Part shown: positions 15,979 through 25,546 of the stretch, piece by piece
Position numbering within the stretch: position 1 is the first letter of the stretch
How the letters are laid out: every line of letters starts with the position of its first letter
Source of the DNA: Crocinitomix catalasitica ATCC 23190
Lineage (GTDB): Bacteria > Bacteroidota > Bacteroidia > Flavobacteriales_D > Crocinitomicaceae
Reading direction: 5' to 3'
Length of the DNA stretch: 64,000 nt
Assembly: GCF_000621625.1 (NCBI RefSeq)
Contig: NZ_JHXV01000001.1
Location: forward strand, 401,556 to 465,555
Translations under genes and position numbers: made by a program
The notes under the pieces: generated by a model
Seen by the model: only the letters and a program-made list of their open reading frames with translations
Told to the model about the DNA's origin: nothing
Database searches by the model: none

Positions 15979-17844
15979 ATGATTCGATTTTTTGGTTTTT
16001 TTATCGTTTTTCTAACGACTTTAACAGTATTTGCTCAACACGATCAAACACAAATAGAGACGATTAATGGACGTAAATATTATGTGCATATTGTAAAACA
16101 AGGTAATACACTTTATGGCATTCATCAACATTATAATGCAAGTGTTGAAGATATTCTAAATGCTAATGAGGGAATGTCTAATAATTTAATCTTAGGTCAA
16201 AGAATATTAATACCAATAAACTTATCGAATAAGGATTATTATACCGAACATACTGTACAAAAAGGGGAAACACTTTATGGTATCTCCAAACAATACCAAT
16301 GTTCTGTCGCTGATTTAAAGCAGTTGAATACGGATTTATCTGAAGGTATTGCATTAGGACAAAAGATAATCGTTCCAATACCAGGTTCAACAAAAGCGGT
16401 GAAAAGTGAAGTGAAACAGACTGAACCTATTAAAAAAAATGTTGAAGAAGAACCTAAAAACAGTTATTCCGTTTCCTTTCAAGATTCAGTGATTCTGCAC
16501 AAAGTTTTAAAGCATGAAACCATGTATTCTATTTCAAAGAGATATATGGTCCCAACGGATACGATCTTAAAATTTAACAATTTAACTAGTTTTAAAATTA
16601 GTAAGGGAGATATTCTGAAAATACCAGTCAAGAAGGTTAATTATGAGGTTGTTGAAAAAGACTTAAACAATCTTGTAAACGGTGATAGTACTTTAGGACA
16701 AAATGGAAGTGAGTTTAAAGATAATTATACCATCGCCTTATTGTTACCATTGATGTTAGATAAGAATGAAAGTGAAATGGGTAAATCACTGAGATTGGGC
16801 CAAGCAAGGGAAATGTTTCCGACTACAAAAATTTCATTCGAATTCTATCAAGGTGTAATGCTCGCGATTGATTCATTGGAAAAAGCAGGGTTGAATGCTA
16901 AGCTGTTGGTGTATGATACCAAAAAAGATACCAATGAAATAGCGAGAATAATGAAGTTGTCGGCTTTTAATGAGGTGGATTTGGTAATTGGACCACTTTA
17001 TAGTCATACTATTAAGTACACAACTAAAGCTTGTAAAGAAAGAAGTATTAGAATCGTATTGCCTTTTAATGCGGATACAGATAATTTATATAACAATCCG
17101 TATGTTTACAAAGCAGTTGTTTCAGATATTACTTTAATGGAAGGAACAGTAGATTATGTTATTAATAATCATGCACACCATAATGTAATATTAATTAAGC
17201 CGACAAGTACAGCTGATTTAGCCTTGTTTGAAACGGTTCGTAAGAGTTATAACGAGCGTATTAAAGGATCGAAATCACCGTATAATCTTAAAATTATTGA
17301 AGCAAGTCAAGGGAGTAGTAGTGGTAGAGAATTAAATGCTTTGATTCGTTCGGATACTGTTAATATATTTATCGTTCCTTCAAACGATCCAGCTTTTGTA
17401 TCTGGAACAATGAGTAGGTTAAATAAAGTAATGAATTTGAATCCTTATAAAAAGAATTTTAGCATCATCGCTTTCGGTCTTGAAGAATGGAATAAATTTG
17501 ATGATTTGGATTTGAACTATAGAAATCGTCTAAATCAACATTATGCATCTTATCGATTTGTTGATTATAATACTTCTATGGGGCTAGATTTTGTTAAAGT
17601 ATTTAGACAAAAATTTGCTACTGATCCTAACGTGTTTTCAACCCAAGGGTTCGATATTGGGATGTATTTTATTTCATCTTTGTATTTATATGGAACAAAT
17701 TTTAATGCAGCATTGGAAACCTATAAAATGAATTTAGTGCAGAATGATTTTAAGATGAAAGAAACCCTAATTAATTCGGGTTATGAAAATCAGAATGTTA
17801 GAATCATAAAGTATGACAACTATAAGCTTGTCCCTGTAGAGTAA
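15979..17844 (+). CDS. Three LysM domains fused to a type 1 periplasmic-binding-protein fold
   Basis: A 621-residue exported protein. A signal peptide (MIRFFGFFIVFLTTLTVFAQ) precedes three LysM domains, at about 30-75 (VKQGNTLYGIHQHYN), 90-135 (VQKGETLYGISKQYQ) and 170-215 (LKHETMYSISKRYM). From about 250 to the end the sequence resembles a leucine-binding-type periplasmic fold (IALLLPL...FYQGVMLAID...DLVIGPLYS). LysM domains bind peptidoglycan, so the binding fold would be held at the cell wall. The ligand is unknown, and an LpoA-like role in wall synthesis is one option. The ATG at 15967 overlaps guaA; 15979 gives the better signal peptide. Confidence 0.85.
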   Translation: MIRFFGFFIVFLTTLTVFAQHDQTQIETINGRKYYVHIVKQGNTLYGIHQHYNASVEDILNANEGMSNNLILGQRILIPINLSNKDYYTEHTVQKGETLYGISKQYQCSVADLKQLNTDLSEGIALGQKIIVPIPGSTKAVKSEVKQTEPIKKNVEEEPKNSYSVSFQDSVILHKVLKHETMYSISKRYMVPTDTILKFNNLTSFKISKGDILKIPVKKVNYEVVEKDLNNLVNGDSTLGQNGSEFKDNYTIALLLPLMLDKNESEMGKSLRLGQAREMFPTTKISFEFYQGVMLAIDSLEKAGLNAKLLVYDTKKDTNEIARIMKLSAFNEVDLVIGPLYSHTIKYTTKACKERSIRIVLPFNADTDNLYNNPYVYKAVVSDITLMEGTVDYVINNHAHHNVILIKPTSTADLALFETVRKSYNERIKGSKSPYNLKIIEASQGSSSGRELNALIRSDTVNIFIVPSNDPAFVSGTMSRLNKVMNLNPYKKNFSIIAFGLEEWNKFDDLDLNYRNRLNQHYASYRFVDYNTSMGLDFVKVFRQKFATDPNVFSTQGFDIGMYFISSLYLYGTNFNAALETYKMNLVQNDFKMKETLINSGYENQNVRIIKYDNYKLVPVE

Positions 17845-17928
17845 TAATTGGTTTTTTCGACTATTTTATCGATTTAGGCATGGCAACCTTCTACATTTTT
17901 TAAACGTCTAAAGTTTAACAATTATTTA

Positions 17929-17936
17929 TATATTTG
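17929..17936 (+). promoter_or_regulatory. Promoter -7 element (TATATTTG)
   Basis: An exact TAnnTTTG match, 79 bases before the chosen start of the large T9SS cargo gene. Confidence 0.45.
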
Positions 17937-18015
17937 TTTATCTTCTATTTAAATGTGCCAAAACTCGCATATTTCAATAAAGGATATCATTAAACTTTTG
18001 TTTAAAACGTATTCG

Positions 18016-21000
18016 ATGGCAACTAAAATTTTTCTATTTTTTACCTCAATTGTGTTCAGCCAATTTCTATTGGCTCAAGTCCCGACCACAATTATTTTAA
18101 ACGCTGGTAGTGACGGTACTACAGTGACAACATGCCTTGGAGGCTTATTTGACTCAGGTGGGGCTGGAGCGATCGCTGACTATTCAAATGATGAGGATTA
18201 TACCATCACTTTTTGTCCAGATGCACCTGATGTTGGTATCAGTATATTATGGACTTCATTTGATTTAGATTGTACAGATGAAGATCTTGATCCAGATGTA
18301 ACAGACGCCGATCATATGATTATTTATGATGGTGATGATGTTGGTGATCCAATTATTGGGGTATATTATTGTTTTGAGATTGATCCATTTGATGTTTTTG
18401 CGGCATCAATAGATAACCCAACTGGTTGTCTAACTATTCAGTTTGTTTCTAATGGAACTGGTACTGGAAATTTTACAGCAGACATTACTTGTGATCGCCC
18501 TTGTGACCCTTCTACAGCAGCAGCAATAATTGTTGATGCGGATAATGTAGAAGGTGATTCAATTGCTATTTGTGTAGGTGAAGAGGTTACTTTTGCTGAC
18601 GACGGATCAACTGCTGGAGAAAGTGGTTTGTATGTGCTTGAAAAATGGGTGTGGAATTGGGCTGACGGTTCTGATGCTGATACTTTATTGGCTCCAGATG
18701 ATATCACGCATACTTTTGATGAACCAGGATGGTATGTTGTTACGTTAACTACAATTGATGATAATGAATGTACAAACAATAATTCAATGACGTTAAATGT
18801 GTTTGTGAGTACATTTCCAACTTTTGATCCTTTTCCTGGCCCAGCTAATGTCTGCGCAGGAACTGAATATATTTTAGACGCGAATGCAGTAACATACGGT
18901 GTGACTTGGGATGGGTTTCCCATCAGTGTAGATGTAGAAGATAACTGTATGGAAGATAGAGCTACAGTTTCTACACCATTGGTTATTTCGGGATATGATG
19001 ACGATATTTCATTGGATGCAGGTGTTCCTGATATTTTGAATATATGTGTAGATATTGAACATTCATTTATGGGAGATTTTGTACTTACAGTGCAATGTCC
19101 AACGGGTCAAACGATGCGATTGCACAACCAATTGGGAGGTGGAACCTATCTTGGTGAACCAATTGATATGTCAATTGATTGTGATGATCCAAGTACTTAT
19201 GGTGTTCCTTACCATTATTGTTTTACTCCAGAGTTCGGCTTGGATACTTGGGCTGAAGCAGCAGCTTTTGTTGCTACATTGCCTGAAGGGGATTATGCAC
19301 CTGTAGACGATTTTAGTGATTTAGATGGATGTCCTATTAATGGAACATGGAACTTAATTTTTAGTGATCTTTGGGGAATTGACGATGGCTCATTACCTGG
19401 TTGGGAAATTAATTTCGCCGATTATTTATCACCCGAATCAACTTCTTTTACGCCAACTATTGGTGCGGAGTCTGATTCTTCTTATTGGGGAGCTGGTGAT
19501 CCAACAATTATTGATTTTTCTGCGGATGCAAATACAATAACAATTTTACATGAAGATGCAGGTGTATACGAGTATACATACTACGTTGTCAATTCATTCG
19601 GTTGTGAATACGATTCTACTGTGACAATTACAGTTGGAGAACCTGCTTTGCCTTTTGCTGGTTTTGATGATGGAATCTGTTGGGATGAAGATTTTGCAGA
19701 TGGTTATGTTTTTGCAGGAACATTAGAGAATCCTGACGCAAGAATAGACTGGGAAATGGATGAGTTTTTTGGTGGCCCACCAGCTCCTTTGGTGCTTTTT
19801 GCTCCGGATGATGATGAATTAGATGCCATGGCGATAGCAAGTGAACCTGGTACGTATAGATTTGTATTATATGCTAACGAACGAACGGGTATTTGTCCCG
19901 AAGAATCGGATACTGTACTTATTACTTTCTCTGTTGAAGAACATACAACAGATATTATTCCTCCTTCTTGTTCTTTAGATGATGGTGAGATAATAGTTAA
20001 TTCAACCGGCTTTTTAGGAGCTGAAGAATATAGTATTGATGGTGGTTTAACTTGGCAACCTTCAAATGTTTTTGATGGGTTAGCGCCTGGAACATACACT
20101 GTTATTTCAAGAGATCCAGCAAGTTGTGAATTTGAAAGTGAAGCGGTTCTACCTTCTCCTGGTGATGTAGGTATTTCAGTGTCTTCGGATACAACAATTT
20201 GTATAAACGGCACAGCAAGTCCTGTTGCGGTAGGTACCGGAGGATTGAGTTATACTTATTTCTGGTATTATGATGATACGGAGATTTCAGAACCTACTGG
20301 ATCAATTGATATTCCTTCGGCTGATGGACCAACGACTGTATATGTTTATGTGCAATCGGGTGAAGGTTGTGTATCTGATACTTTGGAAATTGAATTGACT
20401 GTCTTTGATCCTTTAAATGCTGTTATTACAACTAGTCCTAAAGTTTGTCCAGGTGATGAAGCTGCAACAGCAGTGACTGGTGTAACTGGTGGAGATGGTA
20501 CTTATTTTTACAGCTGGACAACAAATGGTAGTGGCTTATTAGGAGTAACGACTTCTGAGGTGCTAACAAATCCTTTAGTCGAAACGGAATATTGTGCGAC
20601 AGTAACAGACGGTTGTGAGACAGACCCAATATTAATTTGTGCTACAACAGAGATGGGAGAAGTTTTATCGCCTTCTTTTACGTCTGATATTGTTTGGGGA
20701 TGTGAACCTACGACGGTTAACTTTGAAAATACAACGCCTTCAATCGGACCAATTGATGAAGCATTATGGAGTATAGATGGAAAAAACTATACGAATATTA
20801 ATGAGATTTCACATGAGTTTTTTCTAGAAGGTTTATATGATGTTAATTTGAGATTAACTTCTGCAGATGGTTGTGTAAGCGCTTTCACAGCGAATAATTA
20901 TGTGACGATATACAGTGCGCCTAAACCTGCATTTTTTGCTAATCCTAATCCAACTAATATCTTTAATACTGATGTTGGGTTTGTTAATCAAACATCAGGC

Positions 21001-21462
21001 GATGATAATACTTACGAATGGTTAATGCCAAGTGCTTTACCTGAAGTTTCAAGTGAGTTTGAACCTCAAGTGAAATATCCTGAAGGAATTGCAGCGAACT
21101 ATGAAGTTAAATTATATGCCACTAACGAACATGGTTGTGTTGACTCTACAACGAGAATTGTACAAATCTTTAGTGATGTATTGATTTTTGCGCCAAACGT
21201 ATTCACGCCTGATGGTGATCAATACAATGAAACTTGGAGAATCTATATAGAAGGAATTGATATCTACGATTATCACTTAACAGTCTTTAACCGATGGGGT
21301 GAAAAAATGTGGGAATCATTCGATGCTGAAGCTGCTTGGGACGGTTCTTATGGCAGTTCAGGTCTAGTTAATGACGGTATGTATGTTTGGATGATTGAAG
21401 CAAAGGATCGTTCGACAGATAAGAGATATAGATTTGACGGAATAGTTCAAGTAATGAAATAA
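18016..21462 (+). CDS. Large T9SS cargo protein: CUB, PKD, proprotein-convertase P domain, gliding-motility C-terminal domain
   Basis: An 1148-residue surface protein. The ATG at 18016 gives a normal signal peptide; the in-frame ATG at 17953 would give an overlong n-region. Domains by eye: CUB-like (about 31-160, YTITFCPD...DHMIIYDGDD), PKD (about 175-262, WVWNWADGS...HTFDEPGWYVV), and a P domain (about 310-475, ICVDIEHSFMGDF...NGTWNLIFSD). Ig/SprB-like and PKD modules follow (about 480-1045), then a gliding-motility-associated C-terminal domain (about 1052-1148, FAPNVFTPDGD...FNRWGE...DGMYVWMIEA...GIVQVMK). This last domain is the T9SS type B signal. An adhesin or matrix role is inferred. 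No protease catalytic domain accompanies the P domain. Confidence 0.88.
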   Translation: MATKIFLFFTSIVFSQFLLAQVPTTIILNAGSDGTTVTTCLGGLFDSGGAGAIADYSNDEDYTITFCPDAPDVGISILWTSFDLDCTDEDLDPDVTDADHMIIYDGDDVGDPIIGVYYCFEIDPFDVFAASIDNPTGCLTIQFVSNGTGTGNFTADITCDRPCDPSTAAAIIVDADNVEGDSIAICVGEEVTFADDGSTAGESGLYVLEKWVWNWADGSDADTLLAPDDITHTFDEPGWYVVTLTTIDDNECTNNNSMTLNVFVSTFPTFDPFPGPANVCAGTEYILDANAVTYGVTWDGFPISVDVEDNCMEDRATVSTPLVISGYDDDISLDAGVPDILNICVDIEHSFMGDFVLTVQCPTGQTMRLHNQLGGGTYLGEPIDMSIDCDDPSTYGVPYHYCFTPEFGLDTWAEAAAFVATLPEGDYAPVDDFSDLDGCPINGTWNLIFSDLWGIDDGSLPGWEINFADYLSPESTSFTPTIGAESDSSYWGAGDPTIIDFSADANTITILHEDAGVYEYTYYVVNSFGCEYDSTVTITVGEPALPFAGFDDGICWDEDFADGYVFAGTLENPDARIDWEMDEFFGGPPAPLVLFAPDDDELDAMAIASEPGTYRFVLYANERTGICPEESDTVLITFSVEEHTTDIIPPSCSLDDGEIIVNSTGFLGAEEYSIDGGLTWQPSNVFDGLAPGTYTVISRDPASCEFESEAVLPSPGDVGISVSSDTTICINGTASPVAVGTGGLSYTYFWYYDDTEISEPTGSIDIPSADGPTTVYVYVQSGEGCVSDTLEIELTVFDPLNAVITTSPKVCPGDEAATAVTGVTGGDGTYFYSWTTNGSGLLGVTTSEVLTNPLVETEYCATVTDGCETDPILICATTEMGEVLSPSFTSDIVWGCEPTTVNFENTTPSIGPIDEALWSIDGKNYTNINEISHEFFLEGLYDVNLRLTSADGCVSAFTANNYVTIYSAPKPAFFANPNPTNIFNTDVGFVNQTSGDDNTYEWLMPSALPEVSSEFEPQVKYPEGIAANYEVKLYATNEHGCVDSTTRIVQIFSDVLIFAPNVFTPDGDQYNETWRIYIEGIDIYDYHLTVFNRWGEKMWESFDAEAAWDGSYGSSGLVNDGMYVWMIEAKDRSTDKRYRFDGIVQVMK

Positions 21463-21485
21463 AGAAAATATCATATAATTGATAC

Positions 21486-21513
21486 AAAAGGAAGGCCTAT
21501 CAGCCTTCCTTTT
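21486..21513 (+). terminator. Intrinsic terminator after the large T9SS cargo gene
   Basis: An 11-base perfect stem (AAAAGGAAGGC with GCCTTCCTTTT), a 6-base loop and a T tract. The T tract merges with the promoter of the next gene. Confidence 0.9.
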
Positions 21514-21515
21514 TT

Positions 21516-21523
21516 TATTTTTG
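21516..21523 (+). promoter_or_regulatory. Promoter -7 element (TATTTTTG)
   Basis: An exact TAnnTTTG match, 16 bases before the ATG at 21540. It overlaps the terminator T tract, so termination and re-initiation are packed into about 40 bases. Confidence 0.55.
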
Positions 21524-21539
21524 TACCAAAATTCAAAGT

Positions 21540-22142
21540 ATGAGTAAATGGATAGGCGATAGAGTTAGTTTTGAAGACGATAATAATATTACAACGATTA
21601 TCATTCGTCCTTTGCGTGTATGGTGGAAAGAAATGTTATTAACTCTTTGGGTTTTGGGATTCACTTTCGTTGGATTGGTAATGATCTATTTAGTATTTAC
21701 TGGTTTTGCTAGTTTGAATTATCAAGGTGAGGTTGATCAAGAGACTATTGATAATCAATTAATATACGGAATTGTATTTATTGCTTTCTGGGCATATTTT
21801 GAATTCAAAGTTTTGAAGTCGTTATTATGGTACCGATTCGGTAAAGAATTAATCAAGATAAACGAAACGGATATGAGTATTAAAAAGTCTATCTTTTCTT
21901 ACGGAAAGGCAAGCCGTTTCTTGTTTCAAAATATTAAAAATTTTAGCCAACGTAAAGATGAAAATACTTCATTCGGTGCCTACTTTGAAAATGCCTTTTG
22001 GGCACTCGGAACGGATGCTTTAGTTTTTGATTATTTCAAAAAAACAAAATCCTTTGGCCGTCGTTTAGATGCGAATTCAAGTCGACTTTTATTGCGCTTA
22101 ATTGATGATCGCGTTAAAAAACAATTGCGACGAAATAAATAG
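21540..22142 (+). CDS. Hypothetical inner-membrane protein with two transmembrane segments
   Basis: A 200-residue protein not assigned to a named family. Two hydrophobic segments (about 33-57 and 76-95) form a hairpin, with both ends probably cytoplasmic. The C-terminal half is basic (ends KKQLRRNK) and includes a beta-rich stretch (ELIKINETDMSIKKSIFSYGKASRF) reminiscent of the bacterial PH-like domains that follow such hairpins. It is a single-gene unit: own promoter, and its stop touches the stop of the convergent CoA-transferase gene with no spacer. Confidence 0.65.
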   Translation: MSKWIGDRVSFEDDNNITTIIIRPLRVWWKEMLLTLWVLGFTFVGLVMIYLVFTGFASLNYQGEVDQETIDNQLIYGIVFIAFWAYFEFKVLKSLLWYRFGKELIKINETDMSIKKSIFSYGKASRFLFQNIKNFSQRKDENTSFGAYFENAFWALGTDALVFDYFKKTKSFGRRLDANSSRLLLRLIDDRVKKQLRRNK

Positions 22143-23222
22143 TTATTCGCTTATTTTGAAAATTGAAGAGCGCACATAAGCGATTGATTGTCCGTCAACA
22201 GTCGAATGAGATATTAATTTCTGAGCAGCTGCTGATTCGAAAACAGTCTTCAAATTTTTAATTTCAGCAACAGGAATCATGCGTTGATGAAACCGATCCA
22301 AATGCCCGTCGATATCTATTTTTCCAATCGCCGCTTGCAATTGCTTCGCTAAGGCTATTCTATTGATAACACGTTTGGCATTGTCTAAAAATAAAGGATC
22401 AATACTTAATTCAGAAATGTCTAATACATTACATAGTTCCTTAAATTGTTTATCGTTACCAATAGCGAATGTAATTTGAACCTCGTCTTTTGTTGTAAAT
22501 AACTCCCCGTATGGCGCAATATTGGGATGTAAACTGCCCATTTTTTCTGGAATGTGATGAGCCATTAACCAATTTGTTGCTTGATTGGCTAGTGAGGCCA
22601 ATGCCGTATCATATAGAGAAACCTCAATTTTAACAGCTTGAATTTTACCCAAGGCTTGTCGGTACATCGCAACCAATATGCCTTCTTTTAATTGATGTCC
22701 AGCCAAGATGTCAATTAAGGCAACAGGCATTTTTACGGGGGACGAATCCGGTTGTCCATTCATTGACATAAATCCAGATTCTGCCTGTAGAATTAAGTCA
22801 TAAGCTACACGGTCACTTTCACTGCCAAAACCACTGATTTCTCCATATATGATTCGACTATTATATTTTCGTACAGTTGCAAAATCTAAACCTAATTTTT
22901 CTGCAGCGCCATGCTTGAAATTCGCAATTAGAATTTGGGCAGAACTTATTTCCTGATATAATTGTTCTAAATCTGACTGAACAGTAAGATCGAGAAAAAT
23001 GACGTCTTTCCCCGTGTTTACGGAAGCATAATAAGCCGAAATTCCATTGTTTTTATCTTCAGTTGGTAATTTCCATGATCGGGTTACATCACCTCCAGTT
23101 TTTTTGTTTTCAACCTTTAAAACATGGGCACCCATTTCTGCAAAAAATAAGCCTACCGAAGGTCCCGCTAGAACACTAGCCACTTCAATTATTTTTAAGT
23201 CCTTAAAATCGTGTGATAACAT
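22143..23222 (-). CDS. CaiB/BaiF family (class III) CoA-transferase
   Basis: A 359-residue protein. The N-terminus is typical (LKIIEVASVLAGPSVGLFFAEMGAHVLKVE), followed by VFLDLT and GFMSMNGQPD. ALIDILAG holds the likely catalytic Asp that forms the mixed anhydride with the acyl-CoA. Family members move CoA between carboxylic acids (formyl-CoA, carnitine, 2-hydroxyacids). The sequence is somewhat shorter than the usual 390-430 residues, and the substrate cannot be read from it. It is monocistronic and convergent with the membrane-protein gene, with no intergenic bases. Confidence 0.88.
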   Translation of the reverse strand: MLSHDFKDLKIIEVASVLAGPSVGLFFAEMGAHVLKVENKKTGGDVTRSWKLPTEDKNNGISAYYASVNTGKDVIFLDLTVQSDLEQLYQEISSAQILIANFKHGAAEKLGLDFATVRKYNSRIIYGEISGFGSESDRVAYDLILQAESGFMSMNGQPDSSPVKMPVALIDILAGHQLKEGILVAMYRQALGKIQAVKIEVSLYDTALASLANQATNWLMAHHIPEKMGSLHPNIAPYGELFTTKDEVQITFAIGNDKQFKELCNVLDISELSIDPLFLDNAKRVINRIALAKQLQAAIGKIDIDGHLDRFHQRMIPVAEIKNLKTVFESAAAQKLISHSTVDGQSIAYVRSSIFKISE

Positions 23223-23314
23223 ATGTGTTGAGAAGAAAAGATTGGATATTATTATATCATTACTAAGTCTAAAAGTAATGATTTTACCTAAATTAGCTTC
23301 TTTAAATTTTTGGT

Positions 23315-25441
23315 ATGAATAAAGAGCAATACGTTGAGCAATATAGTGGTCTTGGGGGAAAGTCTATTTCCCGAACTATTCAATTATTAAAAGAGGGAGC
23401 ATCCATTCCTTTTATTGCGAGATATAGAAAAGAACAAACCAATAATTTAGATGAATTGGATATTGAGAAAATAGAAAACCTATCGAATCAATACGATGAA
23501 ATCGACAAACGTAAAACTTATATTCTAAGTGTTATAGAAGAGAAGGGGATTCATGATCAAAAGTTAATCAACAAGATTAAGGAAGCTTATGATTTGGTGA
23601 CTTTGGAGGATCTCTACCTGCCTTATAAAACTAAGCGAAAAACGAATGCCGAAAAAGCACGATTAGCCGGTCTTGAGGTGCTAGCAAAAATCATCATGAA
23701 ACAAGATAACGGCGATATCATCGGAATTGCAAATCGATATAAATCGAAAGATTATCCAAAAGCTGAAGATGCCGTTCAAGGTGCTCAATATATTATCGCT
23801 GATTGGATGAATGAAAATACAGTCGTTCGTCAAAAATTAAGAGAATCTTTTATCGAACATGGCGTTGTAACAACCAAACCGGTAAAAGCAAAGATTGAAG
23901 AAGCTACTAAATACCGTGATTATTTTGATACTACACAAAAGTTGGCGAATTGTCCGGCATATCGATTACTTGCCATATTAAGAGGTGTGGACGAAGGTTT
24001 TCTTCGCATGAAAATCGAACCAAATAAAGAGTATGCGATCTCTTGGTTGGAACGTTTTTTCGTGAAGAATGACAATCAAGCTGCAGATATCGTAAAGACA
24101 ACAATTTTAGATGCTTATAAAAGATTATTACAGCCTGGTTTAGAAACAGAAACTAAAAATTATTATAAAGATCTTGCTGATAAACAATCTATCGAGACCT
24201 TTTCAAAAAATTTAGAAAATTTATTATTTGCGCCTCCTGTTGGTGGTAAACGAACCTTGGCAATTGATCCTGGATTTAAATCTGGTTGTAAAGTTGTTTG
24301 TCTTGATCACAAAGGTGATTTGGTTCACAACGAAAATATTTTCCCACATCCTCCGCAAAAAGAGGTGAGCAAAGCAGCGTCGAAAATTAGTCAATTGGTG
24401 CAGGCTTATAAAATTGAAGTGATAGCGATTGGAGACGGAACTGCAGGAAGAGAGACGGAGGCATTCATTAAAAAGATACATTTTGATAGAGATTTGGATG
24501 TGTTTATTGTAAGAGAGGATGGAGCATCCATTTATTCTGCTTCTAAAATTGCTAGGGAAGAATTTCCTAGTTATGATGTCACTGTTCGTGGTGCAGTATC
24601 TATCGGAAGACGTTTAATGGATCCTTTGGCGGAACTGGTTAAGATAGATCCCAAGTCTTTAGGAATAGGTCAATATCAACATGATGTTAATCAAACTTTG
24701 CTGCAAAAGCAATTGGATAATGTTGTGGTTAGAGCCGTAAATAGAGTAGGAGTAGATTTAAATACGGCTTCTAAATATTTATTGGCTTATGTTTCAGGAT
24801 TAGGTCCTAAGTTGGCGGAGAATATTATTAAATATAGAGAAGAGAATGGCGTTTTTAAAAATAGAGAATCCCTTAAATTAGTTCCTCGAATGGGGAATAC
24901 TGCATATCAGCAGGCAGCTGGATTTTTACGTGTGAAAAAGAGTGATAATCCCCTTGATAATAGTGCTGTTCATCCGGAAAATTATGCATTTGTAAAAAGC
25001 TTGGCAAAAAAAGGTAAAATAGCGTTAAATGATTTGGTTGGATCGGTTGAAGAGGTGTCAAAAATAAAAGGAGCAATTACAGAAGAGGAAAGAAGTACAG
25101 TTGGTGCCTTTACGATCGATGATATTTTTACGGAACTTGAAAAACCTGGTCGCGATCCACGCCAAAGTGCAACTGTTTTTGCATTCTCTGATGCCGTTAA
25201 ATCTATATCAGACTTAAAAGAAGGCATGAAACTCAATGGAATTGTAACGAATGTTACGGATTTCGGAGCTTTTGTGAATATTGGAATTAAAGAAAATGGT
25301 TTGATTCATAAAACACAGTTATCAAATGAATATGTAAATAACCCGACGGACTTTATTCAAATACACGATAATATACTGGTTAAAGTGATTTCAATAGATA
25401 AGGAAAGGAAAAGAATTGGTCTTTCTCTAAAGGACATTTAA
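23315..25441 (+). CDS. tex: Tex-family RNA-binding protein (S1 domain)
   Basis: A 708-residue protein of normal Tex length. The N-terminal helical region contains ASIPFIARYRKEQTNNLDE. A YqgF/RNase H-like domain (about 310-440) has LAIDPGFKSGCKV and AIGDGTAGRETE. Helix-hairpin-helix motifs follow (about 490-560, SKYLLAYVSGLGPKLAENI), and the C-terminal S1 domain (about 630-705) contains GIVTNVTDFGAFVNIG. Tex binds nucleic acid and affects transcription and stress tolerance in several bacteria. It is a single gene with no obvious operon partner. Confidence 0.95.
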   Translation: MNKEQYVEQYSGLGGKSISRTIQLLKEGASIPFIARYRKEQTNNLDELDIEKIENLSNQYDEIDKRKTYILSVIEEKGIHDQKLINKIKEAYDLVTLEDLYLPYKTKRKTNAEKARLAGLEVLAKIIMKQDNGDIIGIANRYKSKDYPKAEDAVQGAQYIIADWMNENTVVRQKLRESFIEHGVVTTKPVKAKIEEATKYRDYFDTTQKLANCPAYRLLAILRGVDEGFLRMKIEPNKEYAISWLERFFVKNDNQAADIVKTTILDAYKRLLQPGLETETKNYYKDLADKQSIETFSKNLENLLFAPPVGGKRTLAIDPGFKSGCKVVCLDHKGDLVHNENIFPHPPQKEVSKAASKISQLVQAYKIEVIAIGDGTAGRETEAFIKKIHFDRDLDVFIVREDGASIYSASKIAREEFPSYDVTVRGAVSIGRRLMDPLAELVKIDPKSLGIGQYQHDVNQTLLQKQLDNVVVRAVNRVGVDLNTASKYLLAYVSGLGPKLAENIIKYREENGVFKNRESLKLVPRMGNTAYQQAAGFLRVKKSDNPLDNSAVHPENYAFVKSLAKKGKIALNDLVGSVEEVSKIKGAITEEERSTVGAFTIDDIFTELEKPGRDPRQSATVFAFSDAVKSISDLKEGMKLNGIVTNVTDFGAFVNIGIKENGLIHKTQLSNEYVNNPTDFIQIHDNILVKVISIDKERKRIGLSLKDI

Positions 25442-25546
25442 ACGATTATAGCATGTTAATTAAACTTTTTTGTCCTTTTACACGTTAGTATATTAATAAT
25501 TTTCTTTTCAATAATTAGTACCTTTACAATAATATAAAAAATTTAC

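Noticed and set aside
19704..20213. 169-residue minus-strand frame inside the large cargo gene, and similar frames at 18438-18923 and 42916-43329
   Set aside because: They are mirror frames of repetitive or conserved coding sequence, with no start context and low-complexity products.
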